Positions 35,116-47,080 of a stretch of DNA of 64,000 bases are shown here, piece by piece. Made by a program: the position numbers and the translations under genes. Within the stretch, counting starts at the first letter, position 1; each line of letters starts with the position of its first letter. The stretch lies in NCBI GenBank assembly GCA_015143295.1, contig CM026565.1, positions 11,654,041 to 11,718,040 of the forward strand. The letters are read 5' to 3'. The notes beneath the pieces were generated by a model, which saw only the letters and a program-made list of their open reading frames with translations, ran no database searches and had not been told where the DNA came from. This DNA comes from Tetracentron sinense (taxonomy: Eukaryota; Streptophyta; Magnoliopsida; Trochodendrales; Trochodendraceae).

Positions 35116-36364
35116 CTTGCACCATATCATCAGATGCAAGTCCATCACCCTCTGTGAAGGCAAATACTTGCCCCTGATTCACTTGACGAGGCGGAGGTGC
35201 AGACCATGCAGGCTGGGAGGACGCCTAGTATGATCCTACTGGGTGGACTGGAGTCCTAATCCCCTGTGATTGGCCTAGCAAATGCCTTATCGGGCAATCC
35301 TTGATCATGTGGCTCTGGCGACCACAGTGGAAACATCCACCCGATGCCTTCCGGTAATGTCCTCCTGGGTGCCTTCGGCCGTAAGATGTGTAAACCTCAT
35401 ATGTATAGGTCGGAGGGGCCGAAGGCAGAGCATACCTCACTGCCTAAGGTGCAATGGGCCGTGGGGCCAAAAAAGCCTGAGGTCGTGGTGCCTGAGGTGC
35501 ATACTATCGTGGAGCTAGAGGCGCATGAGATGGCCTCTATGGTGGTGCTGGCCACGCATACTGATAACGGCTAGTCGTTGCCCTCTTCTCCGGCAGTGCC
35601 ATGCTACTAGATTGGCCTATTGCCAAATCCCTCTTCCTCACAAAAGCCTCTGAGTTGGTCTCAACCAATAAGGTTTTATCCACCACTTCGGCGTAAGTGG
35701 CATGCCTGAAGACCGAGACTCGGTCCATGATGAAGTCTCTGAGCCCTTGCTGAAACCTCTTCACCTTCATCTCCTTAGTGGCGATCATGCAAGGTGCGAA
35801 TCTCAAGAGCTCCAAGAACTTGGTCTCATACGCGACCACAGTCATCGAACCCTGCTCGAGGTTGATGAACTCCCTCTCCTTCTTTTCCCGAGCTCCAACC
35901 AGGAAGTACTTCTTGGAAAAGGTATCCATGAACTCACCCCAAGTCCATTGTTGACCTTGCTTGGTCAATTCCCGAGTCCTCAAGGCGGACAGCCACCAAA
36001 GATGGGCCTCACCCTCTAGCATGAAAACAGCCCATGCCACTCTTTCTTCTTCAGTAAGTGAGAGGATCGCAAAGATCTTCTCTAACTAGAGTATCCAAGC
36101 CTCTGCAGCAAGAGGGTCCACAATCCCATGGAATGCTGGAGGCCTCATCCTCTTAAATGCCTCAACCCCAACTGTGCGACGTACTGGTGCTACAGGTGGA
36201 GGAGTAGGTGTTGCCGATGATGGAATAGTTTGCCTAGCCACCAGTATGGCTAGTGTCTCAACAATAGAGCCTAAGACCTGAGAGAGGTCCGGCTGCTCAT
36301 CCTCATCCCGAGAAGAAGAGGAAGCTCTAGTGTGTGGTCCACGATCTCGTGTGCCCCGCCTCAT
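35116..36364 (-). pseudogene. gag: gag relic, first tandem copy
   Basis: Starts MRRGTRDRG on the minus strand at 36364. Contains VEAFKRMRPPAFHGIVDPLAAEAW, WAVFMLEGEAHLWW, FMDTFSKKYFLVGAREKKEREF, KFLELLRFAPCM, a proline-rich stretch and the zinc knuckle CFHCGRQSHMIKDC near 35290-35335. Same family as the gag relics at 3229-4479 and 47081-48315. Broken, about three breaks. Confidence 0.85.
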
Positions 36365-36696
36365 GACTAAAGTGATGAGAACAATAGCACCACATGAGTC
36401 TAACTTGGAACCACAATTCATTACAGTTCCACTTCACAATAATTCAAGTTGTATTATTTGTATAATACTAATATACATCGCATCATAACCCTCGGTGTAT
36501 GCACAATAGACTTAGTGTTCTAGCATTTCTAAACACGCACTTGGTTGAATCCAACCATTTTAAACTAAGACTAAGGTTTAGTCTTACACTTGGAACACGA
36601 CTCGCTTCCAACTTCCTTCCTAACTTGCTTTTTGACATATGCTCTTGTCAAGCCATGGTACCAGATTCTAAGTGACCCTCAAGACCTAAAGCCTAA

Positions 36697-36708
36697 GCTT
36701 TGATACCA
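36697..36708 (-). other. Primer binding site, initiator-Met tRNA type
   Basis: tggtatcaaagc on the minus strand, one base off the classic tggtatcagagc, four bases from the LTR boundary. Confidence 0.8.
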
Positions 36709-36712
36709 CTTC

Positions 36713-39121
36713 TATCGCGACCCAAAACCCACCCTAAGAGTTAGAGTGAATCTTGGATGACTTATCCTGACCTACGTGTCATGCTTGACAAACCATCCTA
36801 CAAAACACTCAGAGCATATACAAAAGAGGACAAATAGCGGAAGCACAAACTAACATGGCACAGCGGAAGTCTAACCAAAACCTCTATGTATATACATGAT
36901 CCAAGTCTGTACAAAAGAGAAATCAAAAGAAAGAAGGTTCGGACATGCCCGCGAAAATACATGAGTATAAATCTCTCATGCTCACCCACACACTTAGAAT
37001 CTACCACCTAATAAAAGCCCTCTACGTGAGGCTCCTCAGCAAGGACCTCCTCGATGTACTCTGGCTCCACCCATGGACCAGGAGCAAAAATGTCAAAAGG
37101 AGCAGCCACTACACTAACACCTGTCGACATGAGACGTCTGGCTGAGCATGGAATAGTCAGTGGGTAACAAATACTAACCAACAGCCCTAGCAATATAGCA
37201 ATGAAAATAAAGCGGAAGCAGTTCATATCATAACAAGAAAGCAAAACAATTTATATTGCATGCTTGCATCACATCACAAATGGGAAAAACTCTTGAAATC
37301 ATCGTGTGCTTGACTTGACTTGAAAATACTCTTTTCATGCTTGAAAACTTGTCTTGTCATATTCTGTCTTGTTTGTCTTGTCGTGTCATGTCTTGTTTGT
37401 CTTATTGTGTGTCATGTCTTGCTTATCTTGTCGTGTCATACGTGTCCTGTCATGAAATGTAAATGCTCATGCTTGCTTGCTTGGAATTTAAACATACTCA
37501 TGCACTTGGGATGTTAGTGCCCTTGAACAACTTGTGAGGGAGGGTGGTGTAGAACCCTTCTTAAGAAAATACAATAAAGTACACATGCATGCTTGGAGGT
37601 GCGCTAGCATCTTGCTTGCTTGTTCTTGTTCATGTCGTGTTCTTGTTCTTGTCAAAAGTGAGGCAAAACATATCTTAAGATATGCCCTACCTCTCATACC
37701 AACCCATACGTTTGGCCTTGTCATGGTGTTCGTGAATCGAGAATAAAACCTTTGTCTTGAAAACTCGGTAAACCATGTCATGCATGCCGTGCTCGTGGTT
37801 TCGTGTACATGCTATTACTTGGAATTTAATATGACATATGGAATTGAATAATACATGGAATAGCATTCGTTTCAACACAGAAGGATATTCATGCCGTTAT
37901 GGAAAGCGAATAGTCACACTATCATAAATCCTAGAAGTCTCATATGCCTTAAATTCATACATGCTTTTCTAGAAACAATTATCATTCTCTTCACCTTGAC
38001 ATTTCATCAAACATTTAAAGTGTACATTATGGTTAAAACCTACTTCTTGGTTTTCTAGATGGATCAACGCTCATAGCATACATGTGTGTTCATTATTTAT
38101 GAAATACCCTTCCCATTTCATTCATCACAGAACATACACACGGCATCCATCGCCCATACACAACCATCCATCTCCATCCATTCATCCTATCTCATTATCA
38201 TGCTTAGAATTTAAGAAAAAACCTTAAAATGAAGAAAAAGAAGAAAAGATGAACTAGAAGGGTAGTATAGGGTACCGACCTTCAATAGAATGACGAAAAC
38301 CCTTGATTTGGAGTCCCAACCTTGAAGAAGAAATCCTATTGGGTTTGAGGAACTCTAGTTGATTTGGGGAAGATCCTTGCTTGAAAGTCTTCAAGGTTGA
38401 GCTTCCCTTGATCTCCAATCAAAACCATCTTTGGAGGTTTTACCCAAATTTCCTCTTCTCCTTTCTCCCCTCTTTCTCTCCTCTAGGTTTAGAAGAGCCG
38501 CAAATGAAGTTCCCTAACAAGCCAAGGGTTTAAAACCCTCAAATTCGGCATCAGCTACCCATGTGATCGATCACACACTTAACTGCGATCGATCGCGGGT
38601 CAGTGTGATCGATCGCACATTGATGCGATCTGTCGCACATGAACCTGAACACTTTTGTTTGATTTCTCCCTACATGCGATCGATCACACACTTTTGCGAT
38701 CGATCGCAGACCCCTACGATCTATTGCACCTGGCATCCCATCTATCGAATATGGTCCAAAATATTTGGGACCAATTTCACCTGCATGCGATCGATTGCAC
38801 CTAACTTGCAATCGATCACACTCCCCAGATTTTGTTATTTTCTCTTATTTTTCCTATTCCAGCCATAACTTTTGACTCATTCATCGGATTTTGACAATTC
38901 AACTTGTGTTGGATTCATCTTTTGAAGGGGAACATTTTAGCATTCTAGAATTTTAAAATTCTATTTTATTTATGGACCAAGTTATCCTTAAAGTTGACTG
39001 ATCTGCAAATGAAGTTTGGCAACCCAGATTTTCAATAATTCCGACTTCAGAATTCCAACTTTTAACTCAAGAAAATTGCCTTAAGGCTTTGATATCTGAC
39101 AAAAAAATCTGTGGTGCTACA
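36713..39121 (-). repeat. Central LTR shared by two tandem elements
   Basis: The LTR is 2409 bases long. Its left end has a primer site next to it (for the first internal region) and its right end a polypurine tract (for the second), so it serves as 5' LTR of one element and 3' LTR of the other. It resembles the split LTR 14682-16119/30763-31553 at a little above 90 percent by eye. R/U5 has cttgtcttgtc-rich simple sequence (37320-37460); U3 has the dyad array at 38560-38825 and the conserved block near 38870-38940. Confidence 0.88.
38560..38825. repeat. tgcgatcgatcgca dyad array, U3 of the central LTR
   Basis: Nine or so words, with a perfect palindrome at 38695-38708. Matches the array at 31058-31312 in order and spacing, with scattered C/T changes. 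Confidence 0.78.
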
Positions 39122-39209
39122 TCCTCCCCCCTTATAAAAATTTCATCCTCAAAATTAGGATGATACTTGCATTACAAAACCAAAACAAAATTACATGGCG
39201 CAAACAAAA

Positions 39210-42200
39210 GCCTATTCAAACAACTCTGGGTACTTCGCTTTGACTTGGGCCTCACGTTTCCATGTGGCTTCTTCTGGATCATGATGTTGCCACTGCACGA
39301 GAAACAACGGGATAGTCTTGTTGCAAAGCACTTGATCTCTCTGATCCAATATTTGAACCGGCTTTTCAACCCAGGTGAGATCCTCTCAGATTTCCAACGG
39401 TTCCAAGTCTATGACATGCGAAGGGTCTGAAATGTACTTTCGAAGCATAGACACGTGGAAAATGTTGTGGGCCACGACCATATGAGCTGGAAGAGTTACC
39501 TGGTACGTAACTTCACTAACTCTAGTGATAATTTCAAATGGCCCAATGTACCGACGACTAAGCTTGCCTCGCCTACCAAATCTCATAATCCCCTTGCTAG
39601 GAGATACCTTCACAAAGACTTGATCCCCATCTTGGAATTCAAAGTCCTTGCGATGAGTGTCAGCATAGCTCTTTTGATGATCTTGAGCAGCTTTCAACCG
39701 ATCTCCGATGATCTTAACTTTGTTCACAGTTTGCTCGATCAACTCAGGACCCAACACTTTTTTCTCTCCCACTTTATCCCAGTAGAGAGGAGACCTGCAA
39801 CTTCGCCCATACAAGGCCTCAAATGGTACCATCTGGATGCTCGTCTAGTAACTATTGTTATAGGCGAATTCAATCAAAGGAAAATGCTCTTCCCAGCTGC
39901 CCTTAAAGTCTAACATACATGCACCAAGCATGTCCTCGATGATTTGGTTTACTCTCTTAATTTTCCCATCTATCTATGGATGAAAGGTGGTGCTAAAATC
40001 GAGTCGGGAACTCATGGTGCTCTAAAAACTCTTCCAGAACCTAGATGTGAATCTTGGATCCCACCCCGTGCAACTTAACCACTTCCTTGATATACAATGC
40101 CGCTAACTGACTCGAGTTGAATGTAGTCCGATAGGGTAAGAAATGCGTAGACTTCGTCAAACAGTCTACTACAACCCATAATGCATCAGAGTTCCTTGCC
40201 GTACGTGGCAAGTCAACAATGAAGTCCATTGAGATGTGCTCCCATTTCCACTTGAGAATAGGGAGAGACTGTAATACACCCGCCATTCGCATGTGTTCTG
40301 CTTTCACCTGCTGGCACACCAAACACCGTGATACATACTCTGCAACATCTCTCTTCATGTTCTGTCATCAAAAATGCCCCTTGAGGTTCCGGTACATCTT
40401 CGTACCCCCAGGATGCACTGTATACTTGGAATGGTGGGCTTCATCCATAATCTCCCACCTCAACTCTGCATCGGTAGGGACACATAGTCTTCCCCTAAAT
40501 GTGATAAAACCTCGGCTAGTCAGAGAAAAGTCTTCACTACCCTTGACAACTTCCTTGTCCAGAAAGGCCAACAAGTCAGCATCCGAGGTCTGCAACTCTT
40601 GGATCTGATCTATGATGTATAGCCGAACCGTGATATTTGCTAAGACAGGACTGCGGACAGAATCATTGACACTGATGTCCAGATTTTCCAAATCTTCCAA
40701 TAGCTTCCATTCGTGAAACATCATGTAAGGTAACAACCCTGGAGGTCTTCTACTCAAAGCGTCAGCCACCACGTTCGCTTTGCCCGGGTGATAGTGAATG
40801 GAGCAGTTATAGTCTTTCAAAAACTCCATCCAATGCCACTACCTCAAATTCATCTCCTTTTGGGAAAAGAGGTACTTGAGGTCCTCCCTATAAATGTGAT
40901 GGCACCAAATCTTGAATGCAACCACTACTGCGGCATGCTCTAGGTCATGTATGGGGTAATTCTTTTTATGCTCCTTTCATTTCCTTGATCCATAGGCAAT
41001 GACCTTCCCATGCTGCATGAGAACACACCCAAGCCCAATATGCGAGGCATCACTGTACACCTCATAACCACCACGCCCTGATGGCACTGTAAGGACGAGG
41101 GCCGTGGTAAGCTTCTTCTTCAGCTCCGTGAAGCTGATCTCGCACTTATCGCTCCATATAAACTTGGCATTCTTCCTGGTCAGATAAGTGAGTGACACTG
41201 CAAGGCTGGAGAACCTCTCTACGAATCTCCAGTAATAGTCTGCCAACCTAAGGAAACTGCGAATCGCTGTGACACTCTTGGGCCTTGCCCAACTCATGAC
41301 TGCCTCTATCTTCTTCGGATCCACAGAGATGCCTTCCGTAGAAATAACGTGACCTAGGAATGCCACTTCCTCTAATCAAAACTCACACTTGCTTAGTTTG
41401 GCAGACAGCTTGTGCTCTCTTAGCATTTCCAAAGCAAGGCAAAGGTCTCGTGTGTGATCTTCCTATGTCTGGGAATATATCAGGATGTCATCGACAAACA
41501 CTACCACGCATTGATCCAAGTATGGTCAGAACACCTAGTTCATCAGATCCATAAAGGCTGCCGGCACGTTCATAAGACCGAAAGGCATCATTAAGAACTC
41601 GTAATGCCTATACCGAGCCCTGAAAGCAGTTTTGGGAACATCTTCTACCTTAATCTTCAACTGGTGGTAACCGAACCGAAGATCAATCTTATGGAAAAAT
41701 TTTGCTCCCTTTAACTGATCGAACAAGTCATCAATCCTAGGCAATGGGTACCTATTCTTTATTGTGACCTTATTCAACTGCCTGTAATCGATAGACATTC
41801 GTATCGAGCCATCCTTCTTCTTAACAAATAGCACTGGGGCAGCCCACGGTGACACACTTGGTCGAATGAAACCAAGGTCTTGCATCTCCTTCAATTGGGT
41901 GTTTAACTCCTTGAGTTCAATCGGGGCCATCATATAAGGAGCCCGAGAGATGGGAGTATGCCTGGTGCAAGCTCGATCATAAACTCAATCTCCCTGTCTG
42001 GGGGCAAACCTAGCAACTCCTCTGGAAATACATCCAAGAATTCACTCACGACCAGAATAGTCGAAGAGTCCTTTACCTCGGGGTTCGCTAGACTTAACGC
42101 CGTAAAGAGGGCGATATCTTTACTTCTCAAACCCCGAAAATGAAATGGCTTCCCTTCCACCGGCTTAAAGAGTACCATCTTCTCAAAGCAAGCCACATAC

Positions 42201-42491
42201 CAATGATGCGCTGCTAACCAATCCATCCCTAAGATGACGTCGAAGTCCAAGTCTTGAAAATCCAGGATGATGAGGTTGGCTAGTACTTCATTCTGCCCCC
42301 TTGTACCACACTATCCTTGTGTATTCTATTCGTATCGACTGCCTTGCCAAGCAGAGTCACAATGGTTAACTCTCTCTCCAACAGACTAGACTCAGACGCA
42401 AAACCTTTTGTAAGACTGGGTGAGACAAATGAGTGAGTGGATCCCATGTTGATCCACACTCGGGCCAAACATTCATTGACTAATAAGGTTC
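39210..42491 (-). pseudogene. pol: pol relic with chromodomain, second tandem copy
   Basis: On the minus strand: protease (GSTHSFVSPSLTKGF near 42440), a linker with DVILGMDWLAAHH, reverse transcriptase ([34 protein letters not shown] near 41720), RNase H ([19 protein letters not shown] near 41030), an [12 protein letters not shown] boundary, integrase zinc module ([26 protein letters not shown]) and core ([43 protein letters not shown]), the GPY/F module ([26 protein letters not shown]) and a chromodomain tail near 39220-39330. Broken, about eight breaks. Confidence 0.85.
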
Positions 42492-42636
42492 CTGAAATTA
42501 TAGCTATCTAAGTCAATCCATGCATCCATAGCATATATATATAGGTATAAATCTATATAACTTGCCATATACGTACCCAATTGAATAATACATAACAAAC
42601 AATCATGGATAATTAAATAAAACTACAACTACGTAC
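42492..42636 (-). other. Intron-like stretch between gag and protease, second tandem copy
   Basis: A 145-base AT-rich non-coding stretch with GT and AG at its ends on the minus strand, very similar to 34967-35115. Confidence 0.45.
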
Positions 42637-43061
42637 CTTGCACCACATCATCAGATGCAAGTGCATCACCCTCTATAAAGGCAAATACTCGCCCCTGATT
42701 CACCTGGCGAGCCGGAGGAGCAGATCGTGCAGGCTGGGAGGACGCCTGGTATGATCTTAATGGGCGGACTGGGGGCCTAATCCCATGTGACTGGCCTGGC
42801 AAATGCCTCATCAGGCAATCCCTGATCATGTGGCCTTGGCGACCAAAGTGGAAACATCGACCTAATGCCTTCTGCAAATCTCCTACCGGGTACCTTTGCC
42901 CGCAAGACTTGCAGACCTCATATGTATAGGTCGGAGGGGCCGGAGGTAGAGCATACCTCGTTGCCTGAGGTGCAATGGGCCATGGGGCTGGAAGAGCCTG
43001 AGGCCGTGGTGCTTGAGGTGCATACTGCCGTGGAGTTGGAGGCGCATGAGATGGCCTTAGT
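42637..43061 (-). pseudogene. gag: gag C-terminal relic, second tandem copy
   Basis: Proline- and glutamine-rich text (PRQYAPQAPRPQALPAPW), then a zinc-knuckle region (CFHFGRQGHMIRDC) and an acidic end (FIEGDALASDD). The N-terminal part is absent because the LTR at 43062 begins here. Broken. Confidence 0.8.
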
Positions 43062-44327
43062 TGTGACGACCCCAAAATCCTACAAGGCTAAAATAGGACT
43101 TTGGAAATCGTCACATTACTTTAACCTGCTCAAAATCCATGCATACAAGGCTTACTACATGAGTCTCCAAAAATGAGAGTAATAAAATTCCGTATGTATA
43201 ACCAAGTCACCTTGGTCAAGTCTATGCTCAACATAACCGACCTCAATAAACAAATAGTCTAATATCCAACTATAAAGTAATCCAATGGGCAACATCGTCT
43301 AAAAAGGTCTATTACAAAACCCTTAAACCGAACAAAACATAAGCTAATAGGGGTAACTATCAAAGCCCCTGGCTCCCTCCTTGAAAGGCTTACCTTCTCC
43401 TCCTTCCTCGGTGTAAGTCTCTTCGATCCACGGCTCCGCCGTGTGCTCCTGCTCTAAACCTGCCAAGACAAAGTCTAGCTGAGTACAAAAGTACTCGGTG
43501 TATATAAAATCCAACCAACAATAATATTTTACCTGTACTTAGTTAGAACCATAACAATAGCATGATTACATAATCAGAGTGCGGAAGAACGTGTGCTCAT
43601 ATACATCATATCATCTTATCATCACCTTGACTCGTGTACTTGTGAGAACTTTAGACTTAGAAGACAATATACTTATGAGATGCTTATGCTTATGAGACCA
43701 CGTGCTTGTGAGATGCTTAAGCTTATGCATTTATTCAGATCATACAGTGATGTGACATGCCGTTCTTGGCGAATACGGACCATGCCTATGAAATCATAAA
43801 ATGGACATGCCGTTCTTGGCGGATACGGACTATGTCATGCTTATGCTTATTCAGAATGTCATACGTATGCCATGCTCATACTTGTGGTCCACATGTGTGA
43901 CTTGTGAGACTCTTATCTTAACATACACGTGCATCTGTGCTTAAGTGTCGAAATTAACATTCCAGTCGGTAATTGCTTAGATTCCAATCTCCCACCATGG
44001 AAACTCCACTATACTACCATACCAAATAGTTAGAGAATTCCCAGTTTGAGAGATTTTCCTCTAAGTTCATACCTTCCCGTCTATCAATTTTCATTCAAGT
44101 AATTAGACATACTTAACAAACAATCACATATACATATCTTATCATAGTTCTTAGCACAATTCAAAATCAATTTCCTATAATTCCATAATAGTATATTAGT
44201 ATTTATCCTCTCAAGCATTTGCACAAACACCTTGGGTACGTAGATTTTGAATCCATTGCCCTTTCCACATTTCAAACACTTCATCAAACCATAATCCATC
44301 CATACAACCTAATTACAATCCACATCC
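43062..44327 (-). repeat. Chromovirus 3' LTR, left part (U5/R)
   Basis: Begins tgtgacgacccc in the gag relic and is interrupted at 44327 by the plus-strand element. It resumes at 54248 and ends at 55458 beside a polypurine tract; total about 2.48 kb. Contains the short repeat atgccgttcttggcg(g/a)atacgg twice (43757-43830). Confidence 0.8.
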
Positions 44328-44589
44328 TTAGAACCCCGGAACTTTTGTATCTGCCTTGGGATGTGTGTCAAGGCATGATACATATGTAATCTCAAAAGAA
44401 TTCATGAAATGAGAATTTGAAGCTTTGAGGAATTTTTTTGCTAAGAATGCTGTTATTAATTAAATTAATTATTTAAAAATGTCTATAAGTCTCGAAAGTG
44501 TCCTAGGCAAGTTTAGGAGAGATTAGAATAGAAGAGGAAAATATTCAAGTAGTAAGAATGGGTGAAAAGTGAACTCAGCAGAAGAATTG

Positions 44590-44795
44590 CAGAGCAACCG
44601 ATCGCTCGGTCTTGAGTAGGGATCGATCGGTCCAAAACTGATCGATCGATGGCCATCGACTGGTTAACTATATTGTATGGGGAATTTTTACAGAGAGCAT
44701 GTCTTTGACCGGTCGCTCGGTCAAAAACACTGATTGCTCAGTAGGCAACCGATCGATCGGTCATAACCACAGATCGCTCGGTCTTCGTGTTTTTA
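44590..44795. repeat. GATC-dyad array, U3 of the 5' LTR
   Basis: About nine words of the type gaccgatcgatcggtc in 200 bases. Its right edge lies about 50 bases upstream of the TATA box. Confidence 0.8.
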
Positions 44796-44845
44796 CAGAC
44801 ATTTCAGTAAGGGCTATTTCATCTTTTGGGGGTTAAACCCTTTCC

Positions 44846-44850
44846 TATAA
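44846..44850 (+). promoter_or_regulatory. TATA-like box of the 5' LTR
   Basis: tataa within ttcctataaggctttgcc, followed 50-80 bases on by a gagagata-rich leader. The same word is at 52399-52403 in the other LTR. Confidence 0.55.
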
Positions 44851-45769
44851 GGCTTTGCCCAAGCCTTAGGGCTTCATTCACTATACTTAGAAGATTTTGA
44901 GAGATATAGAGAGAGGAGAAGGAGATTCCTAACCTAGGGTTGTGCTTTTGAGAAGAAATCAAAGGGGTGAAGACCCTAGATCATCTCAAGTTCGTTTTCT
45001 TCAAGTTCAAGGCTCAAGTACTCGTGGAGCTCGTTTCTCCAAACTAGGGCAGCAATCCTACGGTGTTTTTGCAAGGGTTTCTTCCCCACACCAAGCTTCC
45101 TTCAAGCAAAGGTTTCTTCTTTCAAGTTGGAGCTTCAATCAAGGTTTCTACCAAGATCAAGCTTTGATTCAAGGTTAGTACACCCTACTAACTTCCCCTA
45201 GCAATAATCTAGTTATCTTCAATGTGAAATGTGGTTCTTGCTATTATGTTTTCCTTCCCTATGAAATGTAACATCTCCAATAAATATAAATAAGATAAGA
45301 AAAGGGTATGGATGTGTATGGGGTGTTGATTGAGGCGATAGGATGTCGAATGTATGATGTATGATATGTGTGGTGTGTGGAATAGAACATGGAGGATGGG
45401 CGTTTTACCAATAATGAACTTACCTTGATGGTTGGATGGAAAGCATGCACTAAAAAGAAGAAGATGAACTATTAAGGAACATTGTAGGTTTTGTGTTGGA
45501 CAAAATGCCTACACTATGAATAAATGACTGAAATGAATAAATGGAAGTAGGCCCTATGCATGTGCTCTTATGAATGATGAATTGAACAAATGCCATGTAG
45601 ATTACTCAAGTTACCTATGCTTATACTATGAATTGAATTGTAATGCCATATCTCTCTTGTTATCCGCATTCCCATGATTGTCACCACTGTCACGTACACG
45701 AGCACGCATGTTTGCATGAACCGAGATTTCAAGAGCACGTGCATATAATAATCAACAAGAAAACAGTGC

Positions 45770-46055
45770 ATGTTAAGGAGGTTGGTAGCCCAGGGACAAT
45801 CGGGTACTAGCCTCTGGCTCACAAGAAAACTGAAATTACTACATGTCAAGGAGGTTGGTAGCCAAGGGACATTCGGGTACTAGCCTCTGGCTCATAAGAA
45901 AACTAAACAAGTAACAAAAATTCATGTATTGTCAAGGAGGTCGGTAACCCAGGGACATTCGGGTACTAGCCTCTGGCTCACAAGAAAACCATATATCAAG
46001 GAGGTTGACAGCCCAGGGAGATTCGGGTGCTAGCCTCTGGCTCACAAGTTACAAG
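45770..46055 (+). repeat. Four-copy tandem array in R/U5
   Basis: Units start caaggaggttggtagcccag and end ctctggctcacaag, spaced 60-85 bases. The other LTR of this element has three copies. Confidence 0.88.
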
Positions 46056-46764
46056 ATGCAAGTTTAGAAGATGATGACAAGGCATTCATGCATGCACGCA
46101 TACATGATTTCCTCAAGCCATTCCGAGAAATGAAACAGATTTCCAAGTATGAGTTTTATCGGAGTTTTCGCATTCAAGCACGCACGTCAAAATGATTGTA
46201 TTGTACTATGTTTAACATTATTTCTTTGTGATGCTGCTCTTACTGCTCTATATTGTATTACTGTTGTTGGGTTTTGTTATTGTCATGGTTAGCTAGTAGC
46301 TGGTACTTGCTGAGTATTCCATGCTCAACCGTACTTTCATGTCGGTAGGTACTGAGGGAGCTCTCGACCCGGAGCCTTGGGGGAGAGGAAGAGTACATAG
46401 AGGAGAGAGAGCCGTCTATTCCACTACAGTCTCAGGCGGACCGAGACCTCGACGTGTGGCCGTACCTCGACTACTGTTGAGGGGAGAGTACGAGAGGGTT
46501 TGTGTATTTTGATATTTTGATAGGTGGGCCTGTCCACCTTAGGCTTGGATATGTTTTATGTATATTTTCACTTGGGATACAAACTTATAAAGAAAAGAAA
46601 AATTAGTTTACGCTTCCGCAACCTATGTTTAGCTTCCGCGCTCTGATTATCATTGTGTTAGTATTATATTTACCTTATTCATTACAGGATGGTTTGGCAG
46701 GTACGTATAGTCATGCCTAAAGTATCCCTTATCTGCTAGGGGGTATTTTGGGGTGCGACAGAGG

Positions 46765-46776
46765 TGGTATCAGAGC
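46765..46776 (+). other. Primer binding site, initiator-Met tRNA
   Basis: tggtatcagagc, an exact match to the classic plant initiator-Met primer site, four bases after the LTR. Confidence 0.92.
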
Positions 46777-47080
46777 TCTAGGCATTAGAGTCCCTAGGGT
46801 CACTTAGTACTCGAATCCGTAGAGTATTATGAAAGAGTTGTATTCCAAGTATAGACTAACAAGTTAGTCTTGGTCAAAGCTGGTTGAAGTTCAACCAAAC
46901 TTAGAGTCCTATGCTAGGAACACGGATTGTATGTCACGATGTTGTGTTGAATACCATGTGTGCATTAATTGTGTTTAGTAAATATGCCTAATGAATATTT
47001 TTATTGAGTGAATTGCGAAATTGTTACTAAATGCGTGTCCAAGTTAGACTCATGTTGTATTATCGTTCTCAGGAGAAATC
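46777..47080 (+). other. Leader between primer site and gag
   Basis: About 300 bases without coding content. Leads to the ATG at 47081. Confidence 0.6.

Larger units (their letters stand above)
31554..36712 (-). mobile_element. Tekay/Del-like chromovirus, first internal region of the tandem pair
   Basis: Internal region on the minus strand from polypurine tract to primer site, bounded on the left by the split LTR and on the right by the central LTR. Chromovirus order gag, protease, reverse transcriptase, RNase H, integrase, chromodomain is complete. Broken, about ten breaks, so no longer able to move by itself. Very similar to the second internal region at 39122-43061. Confidence 0.88.
39122..43061 (-). 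mobile_element. Tekay/Del-like chromovirus, second internal region of the tandem pair
   Basis: Begins with the polypurine tract tcctcccccctta (39122-39134) and runs through chromodomain, integrase, RNase H, reverse transcriptase, protease and part of gag, all on the minus strand. It is cut within gag at 43061 by the LTR of another element, so the gag start, primer site and 5' LTR lie elsewhere, presumably right of the window. Broken, about ten breaks. Nearly the same sequence as 31554-36712. Confidence 0.87.
44328..46760 (+). repeat. 5' LTR of the plus-strand chromovirus
   Basis: 2433 bases, ending tattttggggtgcgaca. U3 holds a GATC-dyad array (44590-44795), then a TATA box at 44846-44850; R/U5 holds a four-copy tandem array (45770-46055). 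Confidence 0.9.
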
